Translations under genes and position numbers: made by a program
Source of the DNA: Takakia lepidozioides
Taxonomy: Eukaryota > Streptophyta > Takakiopsida > Takakiales > Takakiaceae
NCBI GenBank assembly: GCA_030704615.1
Contig: CM060731.1
Coordinates: 8,678,001 to 8,742,000 of the forward strand
Direction: 5' to 3'
Length of the DNA stretch: 64,000 nucleotides
Notes under the pieces: generated by a model
What the model saw: only the letters and a program-made list of their open reading frames with translations
Databases searched by the model: none
Told to the model about the DNA's origin: nothing
Shown: one piece after another, positions 46,880 to 57,600 of the stretch
Numbering within the stretch: the first letter of the stretch is position 1
Layout of the letters: each line of letters begins with the position of its first letter

Positions 46880-48340
46880 CTACTAAGATGGATCCCACCT
46901 GCCAGCTGTAGCATAGATATTTGATAGCAACACATAAGTCGCGACATCCTGTTCATCCGACGTGAGGATAGATGTTGCCGCACGTTCAGCCATCTCCACA
47001 TTGCCATGGATTCTACAGGCACCAAGCAAGGCCTTCCACACCACATCATTTTGATTGATGGCATTTTATTAATCAGATCCACTGCCTCGTCCAGTTGTCC
47101 CGCACGTCCAAGAAGGTCCACCATGCAGCCAAAGTGCTTTACTGTAAGAGTGACACCATGATCTTGACTAAGGGAATCGAAGTAGTTTTTTCCTTCATCC
47201 AGTAGGCCAATGTGGCTGCATGCAAAGAGAACACATATAAAGGTGATACTGTCTGGTTTCAAACCGTTCTTTTGAATTCCTTCAAATAGTTGCAGGACCT
47301 GCCTATGACAACCATGCTGGGCATATCCTGCAATCATCGCGTTCCACGACACCACATTTCGTTCAGCCTGCATATTGTCAAATACTCCCTTTGCATCCTC
47401 AATGCACCCACATTTCGCATACATGTGTCCACCAAGGTAGTGTCCAGAATGACATTTGGTACAATTCCAGCTTTGATGATGTGACTGTGCACCTCTTTGC
47501 CTTTTTCCAAGGCTGCAAGGCTTGCACAAGCATTGCAAACGCACACAAACGTGATGTGGTTGTGCTTCACCCCTCATCATTTGCTCATAGGTCTCCAAGG
47601 CCTCCATCCTGCGCCCATGTTGTGCATATCCTGCAAGCATGGTGTTGCATGACACCAAATCTTGTTCCGCCATATTGTTGAACACTCCCTCCGCATCCCC
47701 AATGCTCCCACATTTGGCATACATGTCCACAAGGGCAGTGTCCAGAATCACATCTGGTACAATTTCAGATTGACATGCAACCATGGACCTCTTTGCCCTT
47801 TTCCAGGGCTGCCAGGCTTGCACACAAACGTTACATGTGGTCGGCCTTCACCCCTTCCCCATCATTTGCTCATAGGTCTCCAAAGCCTCCATCCCATGCC
47901 CCTGCTGTGCATATCCTGCAAGCATCGCGCGTTCCATGACACCATATCTCGTCCAGCCATAGTGTTGAACATTCCCTCTGCACCCTCAATGCTCCCACAT
48001 TTGGCATACACGTCCACAGGGGTATTGTTCAGAATGATCACATCTGGTACAATTCCAGCTTTTGCGATGCAACCATGCACCTCTTTGCCCTTTTCCAGGG
48101 CTACGAGGCTTGCATGGACTGCGAACGCACACAAACATGATGTGGTCGGGCTTCACCCCTTCCCCCATCATTTGCTCATAGGTCTCCAAAGCCTCCATCC
48201 CGTGCCCCTGCAACCATCGCATTCCACGACACCACATCTCATTTAACCATAGTGTTGAACACTTCCTTTGCATTCTCAAAGCACCCACATTTGACATACA
48301 TGTCCACCAGGGTAGCGTTCAGAATGACATCTGGTAATCG
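46880..48340 (-). pseudogene. PPR pseudogene, motifs plus partial E domain
   Basis: From right to left the minus strand gives three PPR cycles with frameshifts ([31 protein letters not shown] near 47700; [20 protein letters not shown] near 47310), then [40 protein letters not shown] and an E-domain start ([17 protein letters not shown]). It is truncated near 46880 before any DYW domain. Small deletions inside motifs (for example at 47560-47575 and 47775) show independent decay. Confidence 0.85.
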
Positions 48341-48660
48341 GACAGACATTCAACTTTTTCCCTCGGTTGTCCCACCATTGACTGGGGTCAGAAAAGTATT
48401 CACTCCACATCTTCTCCTCGTCTCTGCTACATGTTTCTGGATACTTTCATGTTGTCACATTGTCAGTATCATGTCAAAGTCACTCCAAACTAACTCAACC
48501 AGCTAACTTGCAGAATTCAACATGAAAATTAGGGCCGATTTCGATAAAAGGGAAAAATAGGGTGAACTGTGTTGAAGAAGGTGCCTTGATTAGCATTTCC
48601 TCATTTTATCAATTCTGCCGCTGCTGCTGCGGCTTCCAGTTGACCATCTACCCATGCAGG
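48341..48660 (-). repeat. PPR 5'-region repeat, left of the insertion
   Basis: Homologous to 50760-51130, 51190-51480 and 53390-53590, and on the opposite strand to 52080-52390. Read on the minus strand its left part encodes a DGQLEAAAAAAEL-like N-terminus followed by a GTFFNTVHP-like stretch. It stops at ccatgcagg, where the 48661-50524 element begins, and its continuation resumes at 50525. Confidence 0.75.
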
Positions 48661-50524
48661 TGGGGGTTGCTACACCGTGAGCTTGGAGGCGTGAGCCTGT
48701 GAGCCCAGGAGCCCGTGAGCCCAGCAACGGCTCACGTCACGTCATCTATGAATTCCGAACTTACAGGGCGTATTTCCGCGGGAGGGGCCTATAGCCGCGG
48801 ATTGACTTATCCTTTTCAGTCATTGCAGATAACGTCTTTTACATCCATCCCACCCCCGGCCCTCGTGTCATAAACAACGATTTGATTAGTGTTCAATTGT
48901 TGAAGTGAGAGAGAATGAGGGTGTTGGTTACATGAACCTTTCTTACTAGTCCAAACGTAGTAGCAGCTTACAGTGCAGATCCCCAGACCCAAAAGTTAGC
49001 GGAGTGGAGTTGAGGCTTGGACACGTGAAAATCGCCCACATGGCACATGGAATAGTGTAATTTAGATGTGGTGTGCATACTAAGCCCTTGCATGTTTGGA
49101 AATGGATGAATGTCTTTGTATTTGAATGAAACATTCTGCGGGATGGCCTGGATGAAATCAATGTATGTGGTTTGACTTGACACAAGCTAATGCACTTTTA
49201 ACAGGTTCCCCCGCAGATGCCTGGAAAGTAGTTTGTGGCACACATGGTTTGTTTTTTTTGTTCCCACGAAGATGCCTTGAAAGTAGTGTGCGGCACCGCA
49301 CACTCCTTTCAGGGCATCTGCGGTGCACGTTTGCTTTGCAATTACCCACCCCACACACGTTTTTTTTTTTTTTTTTTTTTTTTCGTTCCCACGCAGATGC
49401 CCTGAAAACAGTGTGCGGTGCCGCACACTATTTTCAGAGCATCTGCGGAGCACATTTTCTCTGCAGATGCCCATCCCACACATGGTTTTTTGTTTTTCGT
49501 TTTTTCGCACACTGTTTCTAGGGCTTCTGCAGAGCACATTTTTGGTGCAAATGGCCATCCCACATGAGTTTTTTTTTTTTTCGTTTTTTCGTTTTTTCGT
49601 TCCCTCGCAGCTGCCCGGAAAACAGTGTGCGACACCGCACACTGTTTTCAGGGCATCTGCGGAGCACGTTTTCTCTCCATATGCCCATCCCACACACGGT
49701 TTTTATTATTATTATTAATATTTTATAGTTATTCTTTCCCACGCCGATGCTCGAAAAACAGTGTGCAGCACCGCACACTGTTTTCAGGGCATCTGCGGTG
49801 TTTTTTTTCCTCTGCAGCTGCCCATCCCACACACGTTTTGGTTTATTTTCGTTCCCACGCAGATGCCCTGAAAGTAGTGTGCAGTGCCACACACTACTTT
49901 GAAGGCATCTGCGGTGCACATTTTTTTTGCAGCTGCCCATCCCGCACACGGTTTTTTTGTTTTTCCCCCATTCCCATGCAGTTGCCTTCAAAACAGTGTG
50001 CGGTGCCACACAATGTTTTCAGGGCATCTGCAGTGCACGTTTTCTCTGCAGCTGCCCATCCCACACACGCAAATTTGTTTTTTTTTTGTCTGACAAGTAC
50101 GCCGGCACAGAACATTCTCTCGAAAGACAAAAACGGACGTGCAGGTGAGGGGAGAGGCAAAGGGAAGGGGAAGTAAACCCAGACGGATCTCTTTTCAGTG
50201 TTGGTTTGTTTGCAATATGCAGCTTAAGTTGGCAGACTACACAACGTTGCAGTCAATGAGTCTCTTTTCATTGTCGGTTTGTTTGGAATATGCAACATAA
50301 GTCGGCATACTAAAAATGCGTATTCCCACGGTTATAGGTCCGTCGGGTATAGGTATCTTATCTTTCGCCAAATGTGTTATGACATCTGCTGACATGGCGG
50401 ACGCTCACGCTTACGTGGCGTGAACGCCACGTCATGCAGAGGGAGCCTGGGCTCACGCCACGTCAGCCAAGCGTGAGCTCATTTCCCAGGCTCACGGGGC
50501 TGGGCTCACGCCGTAGCTACGCTG
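48661..50524. mobile_element. Mutator-like non-autonomous insertion, ~1.86 kb
   Basis: Flanked on both sides by ccatgcagg (48652-48660 and 50525-50533), a 9-bp target duplication typical of Mutator-like elements. A related PPR 5' region at 52170-52390 (opposite strand) has a single copy of this site (52284-52292) and no insert, an internal empty-site control. The ends are imperfect inverted repeats: gttgctacaccgtgagc at the left, and at the right the reverse complement of gtagctacggcgtgagc. GC-rich subterminal regions rich in ctcacg and cacgtc follow. The interior carries a hairpin array (49212-50090) and no transposase-like frame. Confidence 0.8.
49212..50090. repeat. Tandem array of 48-bp hairpin palindromes
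   Basis: Full palindromes at 49271-49318, 49396-49443, 49610-49657, 49746-49793, 49862-49909 and 49981-50028, plus partial ones at 49212 and 49508. The typical left arm is gatgccctgaaaacagtgtg and the right arm cacactgttttcagggcatc, around a c/g-rich loop. Each unit continues with a ctgcagctgcccatcccaca segment and a poly-T tract of variable length. Spacing is 116-136 bp between adjacent full units. Two arm versions exist (aaaacag with ctgtttt; aaagtag with ctacttt). Confidence 0.92.
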
Positions 50525-51889
50525 CCATGCAGGTATCTTGTATCTATTCTTCCACAGGGAATCATAGGTAATCTAGACCTTGTAATCCGGCCCTCTTTGA
50601 TGAATCTGGACCCTGCACACTCTATCCCTGCTCCTTCAGCTATCCATGCCTCTGCACGAATCATGCCTACATCCTTGTCTTGCTGCTAGTAGCTGACAAT
50701 GACAGCCTAGAATTCTTCCAGCAAACCCCCCAACCATACTTCTCACACTAGTTTCTAGCTATGCTGATTTGCGTCTGCTTCCAACAGACATTCACCTTTT
50801 TGCCTCGATTGTTCCACCATCGACTGGGGTCGGAAATGTGTTCATTCCAGAGCTTCTCCTCGTCTTTGTTATCTGCTTTTCGATACTTTCATGTTGCCAC
50901 ATGCCAGTAATATGTCAAAATCATTCCAAAACCACCATAGAAACGAGCTAACTTACAGAATTCAGCATGAAATTTTAGGGACGACTTTGATAACAGGGAA
51001 AAACAGGCTGAAATGTGTTGAAGAAGGTGCCTTCATTAGCACTGTCTTCCCTATACTCAATTGTGCTGCTGCCGTTGCTATTTCCAGCTGACCATCTATC
51101 CACACAGATTTCTTGTAGGTATTGATCCATAGGGAATTAGAAGTAATCTTGTGTTTGAAATCCAACCCTCTTGGATGAATCTGGACCTCTGTCCCTGGTC
51201 TTCAACCAGCTAACTTGCAGAATTCAACATGGAAATTTAGGGCCGATTCTGATAAGAGGGAAAAACAGGGTGAAATGTGTTGAAGAAGGTGCCTTCATTA
51301 GCAATGCCTAATTTAATCCATTGTGCCGCTGCTGCTGCAGCTTCCAGTTGACCATCTGTCTTCCACAGGGAATCGTAGGTAATTTGGAGCTTGAAATCCG
51401 GCCCTCTTGGATAAATCTGGGCCCACATTCTATCCCTGCTAGCAACTGAAGCAGCTGACATTGATGGCATGAAGTTCTTCCAGTAAACACCCCAACCCTA
51501 CCTATAGTAACATGTCAAAATCACTCCAAAACCACCACAGATCCACCAGCGAGCTTCTCCTCATCTATGTTATCTGTTTTTTGATACTTTCCTGCTGCCA
51601 CTTCGACAGTAATTTGTCAAAGTCGCTCCTAACCACCACAGATCCACCCAACGAGCTAATTTACAAAGTTCAATACGCATCTGAAGGCCGAGTCTGATGA
51701 GAGGGTAAAACAAGCAGAAATAGGTTGAAGAAGAAGATGCACTCACCACATTGTCCTTGACCTTGTGTCATGACCCATGGAGGATTTCACCGAACATCAA
51801 CCCTAAACCCTATGCAGCTTGTGTCTGCAACCTTCAGAATGACATCTGGTAATCTGTAGGCATTCACCTTTTTGCCTCGTTTGTCCCAA
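50525..51889 (-). repeat. PPR 5'-region repeats (several partial copies)
   Basis: Repeated blocks with ttcaccttttttgcctcg-like, gagcttctcctcgtctttgt, cagggaaaaacaggctgaaa and gtgttgaagaaggtgccttc segments, ending in the N-terminal coding stretch (VDGQLEIATAAAQLSIGKT near 51070-51110; DGQLEAAAAAAQWIKLGIA near 51290-51360). At least three copies lie at 50760-51180, 51190-51480 and 51540-51840. They appear to be upstream and N-terminal parts of PPR genes, duplicated without the motif region. Confidence 0.7.
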
Positions 51890-52010
51890 GCTGGAATTGT
51901 ACATACTGAACCATACCCTTGTGGACATGTATGCCAAATGTGGGAGCATTGAGGATGCGGAGGGAGTGTTCAACAATATGCCTGAACGACGTCGCATGAC
52001 AGGTGGTGTG
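51890..52010 (+). pseudogene. PPR pseudogene fragment
   Basis: Plus-strand remnant encoding about one L-S motif (AGIV.. [28 protein letters not shown] in one frame with a small indel), then unrelated sequence. Confidence 0.65.
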
Positions 52011-52079
52011 CTTGAAGTGTTCGAGATTTAGCAATGCTTGCTAGAGGCAGAGTTGTCATGCATCTCTATTCAAGGACAA

Positions 52080-52395
52080 TGTGGTGAGGGCACCTTCTTC
52101 TTAGACCTATATCAGCCTGTTTTGCCCTCTCATCAGACTCGGCCTTGAGATGCATATTGAATTTTGTCAATTAGCTCGTTAGCTCGGAGCAGGGATAGAG
52201 TGTGGGTCCAGATTCATCCAAGAGGCCAGATTTCAAGCACAAGAGTACCTGTGATTCCATGTGAATCGATAGCTACAAGAAAACCTGCATGGGTAGATGG
52301 TCAACTGGCAGCCGCAGAAGCAGCGGCACAATTGATAAAATCAGGCATTGCTAATTAAGGCACCTTCTTCAACATATTTCACCCAGTTTTTCCCT
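52080..52395 (+). repeat. PPR 5'-region repeat, opposite orientation (empty site)
   Basis: Inverted copy of the PPR 5'-region repeats. It includes gggtagatggtcaactggca (VDGQLAAAEAAAQLIKSGIA on the plus strand). At 52284-52292 it has the uninterrupted site cctgcatgg that is duplicated around the 48661-50524 element. Confidence 0.75.
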
Positions 52396-52479
52396 CACAA
52401 CAGGAAAACAGCAAAAAACAGGTAACAGAGATGAGGAGAAGCTGTGGAATGAATACTTTTCTGAGCCTATTTACTGGTG

Positions 52480-52915
52480 ACAGCCCTGGAAAAGGGCAAA
52501 GATGTGCATGGTTGCATCACTGAAGCTGGAATTGTACCATATGTGATTCTGAACAATACTCGTGGACCATGTATGCCAAATGTGGGAGCATTGAGGATGC
52601 GGAGGGAGTGTTCAACACTATGGCTGAATGAGATGTGGTGTCGTGGAATGCGATGCTTGCAGGCTGTGCACAGCAGGGGCGTGGGATGGAGGCTTTGGAG
52701 ACCTATGAGCAAATGACGGGGGAAGGGGTGAAGCCTGACCACATAACGGTTGTGTGCGTGTGCAAGCCTGGCAGCCCTGGAAAAGGGCAAAGAGGTCCAT
52801 GGTTGCATCGTCAAAGCTGGAAATGTACCAAATGTAATTCTGAACAATACCCTTGTGGACATGTATACCAAATGTGGAGGGAGTGTTCAACAATATGGCT
52901 GAATCTGCCTGTTTT
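52480..52915 (+). pseudogene. PPR pseudogene fragment
   Basis: Plus-strand motifs ALEKGKDVHGCITEAGIV, SIEDAEGVFNTMAE and MLAGCAQQGRGMEALETYEQ followed by a second KGKEVHGCIVKAG copy. Frameshifts occur at about 52555, 52750 and 52880. Wording matches the 46880-48340 subfamily (VHGCI, GSIEDAEG). Confidence 0.75.
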
Positions 52916-53089
52916 GCCCTCTCATCAGACTCGGCCCTGAGATGCATATTGAATTCTGTAAGTTAGCTCATTGGGTGTATCTGTGGTGGTTAGGAGTGAC
53001 TTTGACAAGTTACTGCCGATGTGGCAGCAGGAAAGTATCCAAAAACAGATTTCATAGATGAGGAGAAGTTTGTTGACGTTTGTTTGCAT

Positions 53090-53280
53090 TTGCAATGCGT
53101 GTGCAAGCCTGGCAGCCCTGGAAAGGTGCAATGAGGTCCATGGTGACATCGTCAAAGCTGATTTGTACCAGATGTCATCCTAAACACAGCCCTGCTGGAC
53201 ATGTATGTCAAATGTGAGTGCATCGAGGATGCAAAGGGAGTTTTTGACATTATGGCTGAAAGAAATGTGGTGTCGTGGAG
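53090..53280 (+). pseudogene. PPR pseudogene fragment cut by an element
   Basis: Encodes a LAALERCNEVHGDIVKA-like segment, TALLDMYVKCECIEDAKGVF and MAERNVVSW, with one small deletion. The frame is cut at gtgtcgtggag, followed by gcccggggggtgca. Motif wording matches the minus-strand fragment at 44600-45586, which is cut at the complementary point. Confidence 0.75.
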
Positions 53281-53385
53281 GCCCGGGGGGTGCACCAAGG
53301 GTTAATGTACCTATCACGTGCGTGAACAGAAGGGGGTTAATTAAATACCCCCACATACAGACTATGTATATTGAAAGGGTCTAAA
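53281..53385. mobile_element. Element end, second copy (gcccggggggtgca...)
   Basis: Begins gcccggggggtgca and has tatcacgtgcgtg 32 bp in, as at 45587. It then runs into short A/T-rich sequence before a PPR 5'-region repeat at 53390. Only one end is recognisable. Confidence 0.5.
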
Positions 53386-53389
53386 AATT

Positions 53390-54121
53390 GGCTGGGGTTA
53401 GAAAAGTACTCATCCCACAGCTTCTCCTCATCTTTGTTTACCTGTTTTTGGATACTGTCATGTGTCACATTGGCAGTATCATGTCAATAAGAGGGGAAAA
53501 CAGGGTGAAATGTGTTGAAGAAGGTGTTTCTCCTACCCTATGTGATCTTTTTTTGGATACTTTCCTGCTGCCACATCAGCAGTAACTTGTCAAAGTTGCT
53601 CCTAACCACCATGGATCCACCCAGCGAGCTAACTTACAAAGTTCAATACGCATCTCAAGGCCGAGTCTGATGAGAGGGTAAAACAGGCAGAAATAGGTTG
53701 AAGAAGAAGATGCACTCACCACATTGTCCTTGACCTTGTATCATGACCTATGGAGGATTTGATCGACCATCAATCCAAAATGACCTCTTGTGTGTGCTGC
53801 TTGTGTCTGTAGTCAGGTACTATCGGATCGCTCTGTGAGAACCACCACGCCTCCACCACGGTGCAGCTGAGCAGACGGTGATTGACACACGGCCTGCTAA
53901 GACCTCCCAAGAACTTGGTAAACATGAGGAAGAAGCGCACAACAAGGTGAGAGCGCGCAGCGCAGCGGAAGATAGGGCTTAGCGAGCGAGGGGAAAAGAG
54001 AAACGCAAAAAAAAAAGACGCAAAAGGTACTTGAGCACGCGATGTCGCGGCACGTAATTAGAGACCTTACCAGTACGCTATACACCCAAATATGTAAGTT
54101 ACCCTCAAATATATATATATA
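53390..54121 (-). repeat. PPR 5'-region repeats and unassigned DNA
   Basis: 53390-53750 matches the upstream repeats at 50.8-51.8 kb (gaaaagtactcatcccacag, aacttacaaagttcaatacg, tgagagggtaaaacaggcag). 53760-54120 shows no recognised feature apart from an (AT) run near 54110. Confidence 0.6.
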
Positions 54122-54245
54122 ACCATGCACCTCTTTGCCCTTTTCCAGCACACGCACTGCAAACACATACAAACGTGATGTGGTCGGGCTTCACCCCTTC
54201 CCCCATCATTTGCTCATAGGTCTCCAAAGCCTCCATCGCGCACCC
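54122..54245 (-). pseudogene. PPR pseudogene fragment
   Basis: Minus-strand remnant equivalent to MEALETYEQMMGEGVKPDHI plus LEKGKEVHG, with the ACASLAA segment deleted. It matches the 48.0-48.2-kb sequence closely. Confidence 0.7.
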
Positions 54246-54835
54246 CTGCAGCCTATGTCAAACTTGACTTCAAACCAACTCTGAAATGAAGGCCATTGCA
54301 GTCAGAGTCAAACAGTTCTGCTCAAATTTCAACTTTTTTTTTCTCACTTCAATGTGACTTCTATCCACAAGACCTCAACTTCAGTAAATACCTTCTCCAT
54401 GACAAATCCCCTCCACTACACTTCTCCATAGCGTTCACCATCCAGTTGTTTTCTGTTTCCGTATCACTCAAATTCTTGAACTTTACAACCCTCACTGGCT
54501 CACCCAATGTCGAAAGCCACATTAAGACATTTCTATGCTTGATCCTTCATCTACCAAGACAATCTACCTCAGCATGGATTTCCTCAATTCGTTGAGAGCT
54601 TGCAGCTTGCAAGATGAACGATGGCGGAAAACGCAGAGCTCCTGCAGTTCAAGAAGATCAAGATCCGGCATTGCGGGCAGTTCCGAAAAAGTTGGCGCGG
54701 CGATTTCTATTGGCATATTTTGGGCGGGCAGTCCGGGCAGATTCCAAAGAAATTGACGACGACGATGACGTGGCACTATGGTACCCTATTCCTGCTCTAT
54801 GCTAAACTAGCTTCCGACCTCCGGTCGTCGCTAGA
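54246..54835. other. Mixed segment: unassigned DNA, small DYW-region remnant, repeated block
   Basis: At 54548-54597 ctaccaagacaatctacctc followed by agcatggatttcctcaattc matches the E/DYW junction region of the PPR family (minus strand; compare 38160-38200). At 54720-54835 gcagattccaaagaaattga and ctattcctgctctatgctaa recur at 57275-57430. The frame beginning MAENAELLQFKKIKIRHCG at 54621 is unassigned. Confidence 0.45.
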
Positions 54836-55189
54836 ACTAGGGCTTCGCGTTGCTCCGCACTACTAACGACGAATTCTGAGAACTACGTTCAATTTTTCAC
54901 AAAAAAGGGGTGGGTCATCCCCACGGTGTTACATGCAGAGATCCCGTGTTTTGTTTTTTTTTGCAAGAAAAATGGCGGATCTGCATTTCAATGTTCAATT
55001 TTCACAAGCCGCATCAATCAATATCAACATACCCAAATACCCTTACATTCACTATATGAACTTTCAAGCATCCACCATGGGATTGGATCTTGGTGGGTTA
55101 ACGCTAGCTTTTGACAATATTCATGCAAGTTCGTCAAGGGCTCCATCCAAAGCCACACCATGAGAAACAAACAAATATGTCCAAATTTA
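54836..55189 (+). repeat. Dispersed ~355-bp repeat, copy 2
   Basis: Near-identical to 37136-37491. The left flank differs from copy 1. The right flank switches directly to a PPR fragment (MPQQSLITWNIMLAGFTKHG). Confidence 0.85.
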
Positions 55190-56550
55190 TGCCTCAACAA
55201 TCTTTGATCACGTGGAATATAATGTTGGCAGGATTTACCAAGCATGGGTGGTCAAATCCTCCATGGGGCGTGCCACGAGGTCAAGGCCAATGTGGTGAGG
55301 GCACCTTCTTCTTCGACCTATTTCAGCCTGTTTTGCCCTCTCATCAGACTCGGCCGTGAGATGCATACTGAATTGTCAAGGACAATGTGGTGAGGGCACC
55401 ATGATGTGGTGAGCAAATGATGCGCGAAGGGGTGAAGCCCAACCACATCACGTTCATTTGTGTTTGCAATGCGTGTGCAAGCCTGGGAGCCCCGGAAAAG
55501 GGGAAAGAGGTCCATGATGACATTGTCAAAGCTGGAATTGTACCATATGTCATTGTGAACACTACCCTGGTGTACATGTATGCCAAATGTGGATGCATTA
55601 AGGATGCGAAGGGAGTTTTCAACACTATGGTTGAATGAGATGTGGTGTCATGGAACACGATGCTTGCAGGGTATCCACAGCAAGGACGTGGTATGGAGGC
55701 TTTGGAGACCTATGATCAAATGATGGGGGAAGGGGTGAAGCCCGACCACATCACGTTTCTGTGCATTTGCAATGCGTGTGCAAGCCTAGCAGCTCTGGAA
55801 AAGGGCAAAGAGGTCCATGGCGACATGGTCAGAGCTGCAGTTGTACCAAATGTCATTCTGAACAATACCCTCGTGGACATATATGAAGGGAGTGTTCGAC
55901 AGTATGGCTGGAAAGATGTGGTGTCGTGGAGTGCGATGATTGCAGGATATGCATAGCAAGGGCGCGGGATGGAGGCTTTGGAGACCTATGAGCAAATGAT
56001 TGTGCGAAGGGGGTGAAGCCCAACCACATGACGTTTGTTTGCATTTGCAATGCGTGTGCAAGCCTGGCAACCCTGTAAAGGTGCAAAGAGGTCCATGGTG
56101 ACATTATCAAATCTGGAATTGTACCCGATGTCATTCTGAACACTGCCCTGGTGGACATGTATGTCAAATGTGGGCGCATCGAGGATGCAAATGGAGTATT
56201 TGACAGTATGGCTAAACGTGATGTGGTGTCGTGGAGTGTGATGATTGCAAGATATGCACAGCAAGGGTGCGGGATGGAGGCTTTGGAGACCTATGAGCAA
56301 ATGATGTGCAAGGGGTGAAAACCAACCACATCACATTTGTTTGTGTTTACAATGCGTGTGCAAGCCTGGGAGCTCTGGAAAAGAGGAAAGAGGTCCATGG
56401 TGACATCGTCAAAGCTGGAATTGTACCAGATGTCATCATGAACACTGCCTTGGTGGACATGTATGCCAAATGTGGGTGCATTAAGGATGTGAAGGGAGTT
56501 AATTTCAACACTATGGCTGAACGAGATGTGGTGTCATGGATTTTGGCGTG
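55190..56550 (+). pseudogene. PPR pseudogene, plus strand
   Basis: Starts with a P-type motif piece (MPQQSLITWNIMLAGFTKHG), is interrupted by a 5'-region repeat at 55290-55390, then continues through four KGKEVHGDIVKAGIVP and [18 protein letters not shown] cycles. Frames shift at about 55636 (in-frame TGA after NTMVE), 55890 (deletion of the YAKCG block), 56005 and 56320. It ends at 56550 where the strand of the PPR sequence switches. No E or DYW domain is present. Confidence 0.85.
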
Positions 56551-56690
56551 AATCCACTTTGGATAATGTGAGTGTGCACCTGCTTTCCAGCTTCAAGGCC
56601 TTTCATCTTGATGCACTTATGCAAAAGACAGACATATGTATCTGAATTTGCTGAAATGCTCTGATCTGCTAAAATGCCTCATTGGTTGCT
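56551..56690 (-). pseudogene. PPR pseudogene remnant, opposite strand
   Basis: Matches 44270-44400 (ggataatgtgagtgtgcacc, tgctttccagcttc), that is the KMKGLEAGKQVHTHIIQSGF region on the minus strand. It directly abuts the plus-strand copy, marking an inversion or head-to-head junction. Confidence 0.75.
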
Positions 56691-57240
56691 CGCTGTAGTG
56701 ACTCCGAAACTCCACCCCGCCATGCTTCCCAAGTGCTTTGGGAGTGGGAGTGACAACAGCAGCAAGGGCAGATAAGAATGACTTACTCCTAAAGTCTGCA
56801 CTTGAACTTAAATGTGGCGAGTTGATTCCATGGCTATTATGATGGCTGGAACATTCCATGTGAGTGGCAGTGGGGCCACAGGAAGTGCTTCCTGTCCACA
56901 GGACGCGATCAGAGTAGGGGCTCAACAAGCTCTCAGAAAATTGGATGAAGAGAGAGAGGATGACAATTTCCAGCAAAGATTTGCAATGCATCTTGTTGTC
57001 TGCTTCTCTCTGTAAGCTAACAGGCACTCACCTTTTTGCCTCGATTGTCCCACCATTGCCCAGAGTACATTCGTTTCTGCTAAATTGCGCCACACAATTC
57101 CGAGCCTGGATCCGACGGCGCATTCATTCAATACAATGAATGTACAACCTGGGAAATTCCATGGAACTCCTGGAGCTTCTGAAGACACAATTCCGACCCC
57201 CGTTTAATCCATGAAACACTGCACTTGAGCTTGAGCTCAA
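56691..57240. other. Unassigned DNA
   Basis: No gene recognised. A short stretch near 57020-57055 (cacctttttgcctcgattgt) matches the PPR 5'-region repeats. Confidence 0.35.
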
Positions 57241-57600
57241 TAAGTCATTTTTGGTTTTTTCGGGCATTCTGGGCAGATTCCAAAGAAATTGACGACGACG
57301 ATGACCTGGCTACGATGACGTGTCTACGAAACGTGGCGACGACAGGTGACGACGATGACATGGCACTATGGCACCCTATTCCTGCTCTACGCTAAACTAG
57401 CTTCCGACCTTCGGTCGTCGCTAGAATTATGTGCATATTGTGGGCCCCAGCAGACTAGCTTGCCGGTCATACCAGCATCAGACTGGCCGGGTCCGGGTAG
57501 GGGCGCTCCCACCCTCCGCGACCCCCTCTGCCACATGCGGACCCCGCCACAGCCACACGCCCGGGCATTCAAGACCCTAATATTGTTCAATGAGAAGCTC
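57241..57600. repeat. Repeat block shared with 54.7 kb and a MITE-like terminus
   Basis: 57275-57430 repeats 54730-54830 (gcagattccaaagaaattga, ctaaactagcttccgacc) with an extra gacgatgac-rich insertion. The end near 57560-57595 (cattcaagaccctaatattg then ttcaatgagaag) is the inverted counterpart of ctctcattttttaatgttag and ggtcttgaatg at 35333, which resembles TIR termini. Confidence 0.5.

Noticed and set aside
49271-50028. CRISPR-like array
   Set aside because: Spacing is regular, but the units are palindromes with shared, not unique, spacers, and the context is a plant nuclear genome.
49187-50176. Open frames of 90-180 residues across the hairpin array
   Set aside because: They exist on both strands and consist of repeated unit translations with poly-Phe/Lys from T tracts. 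The DNA palindrome explains them.
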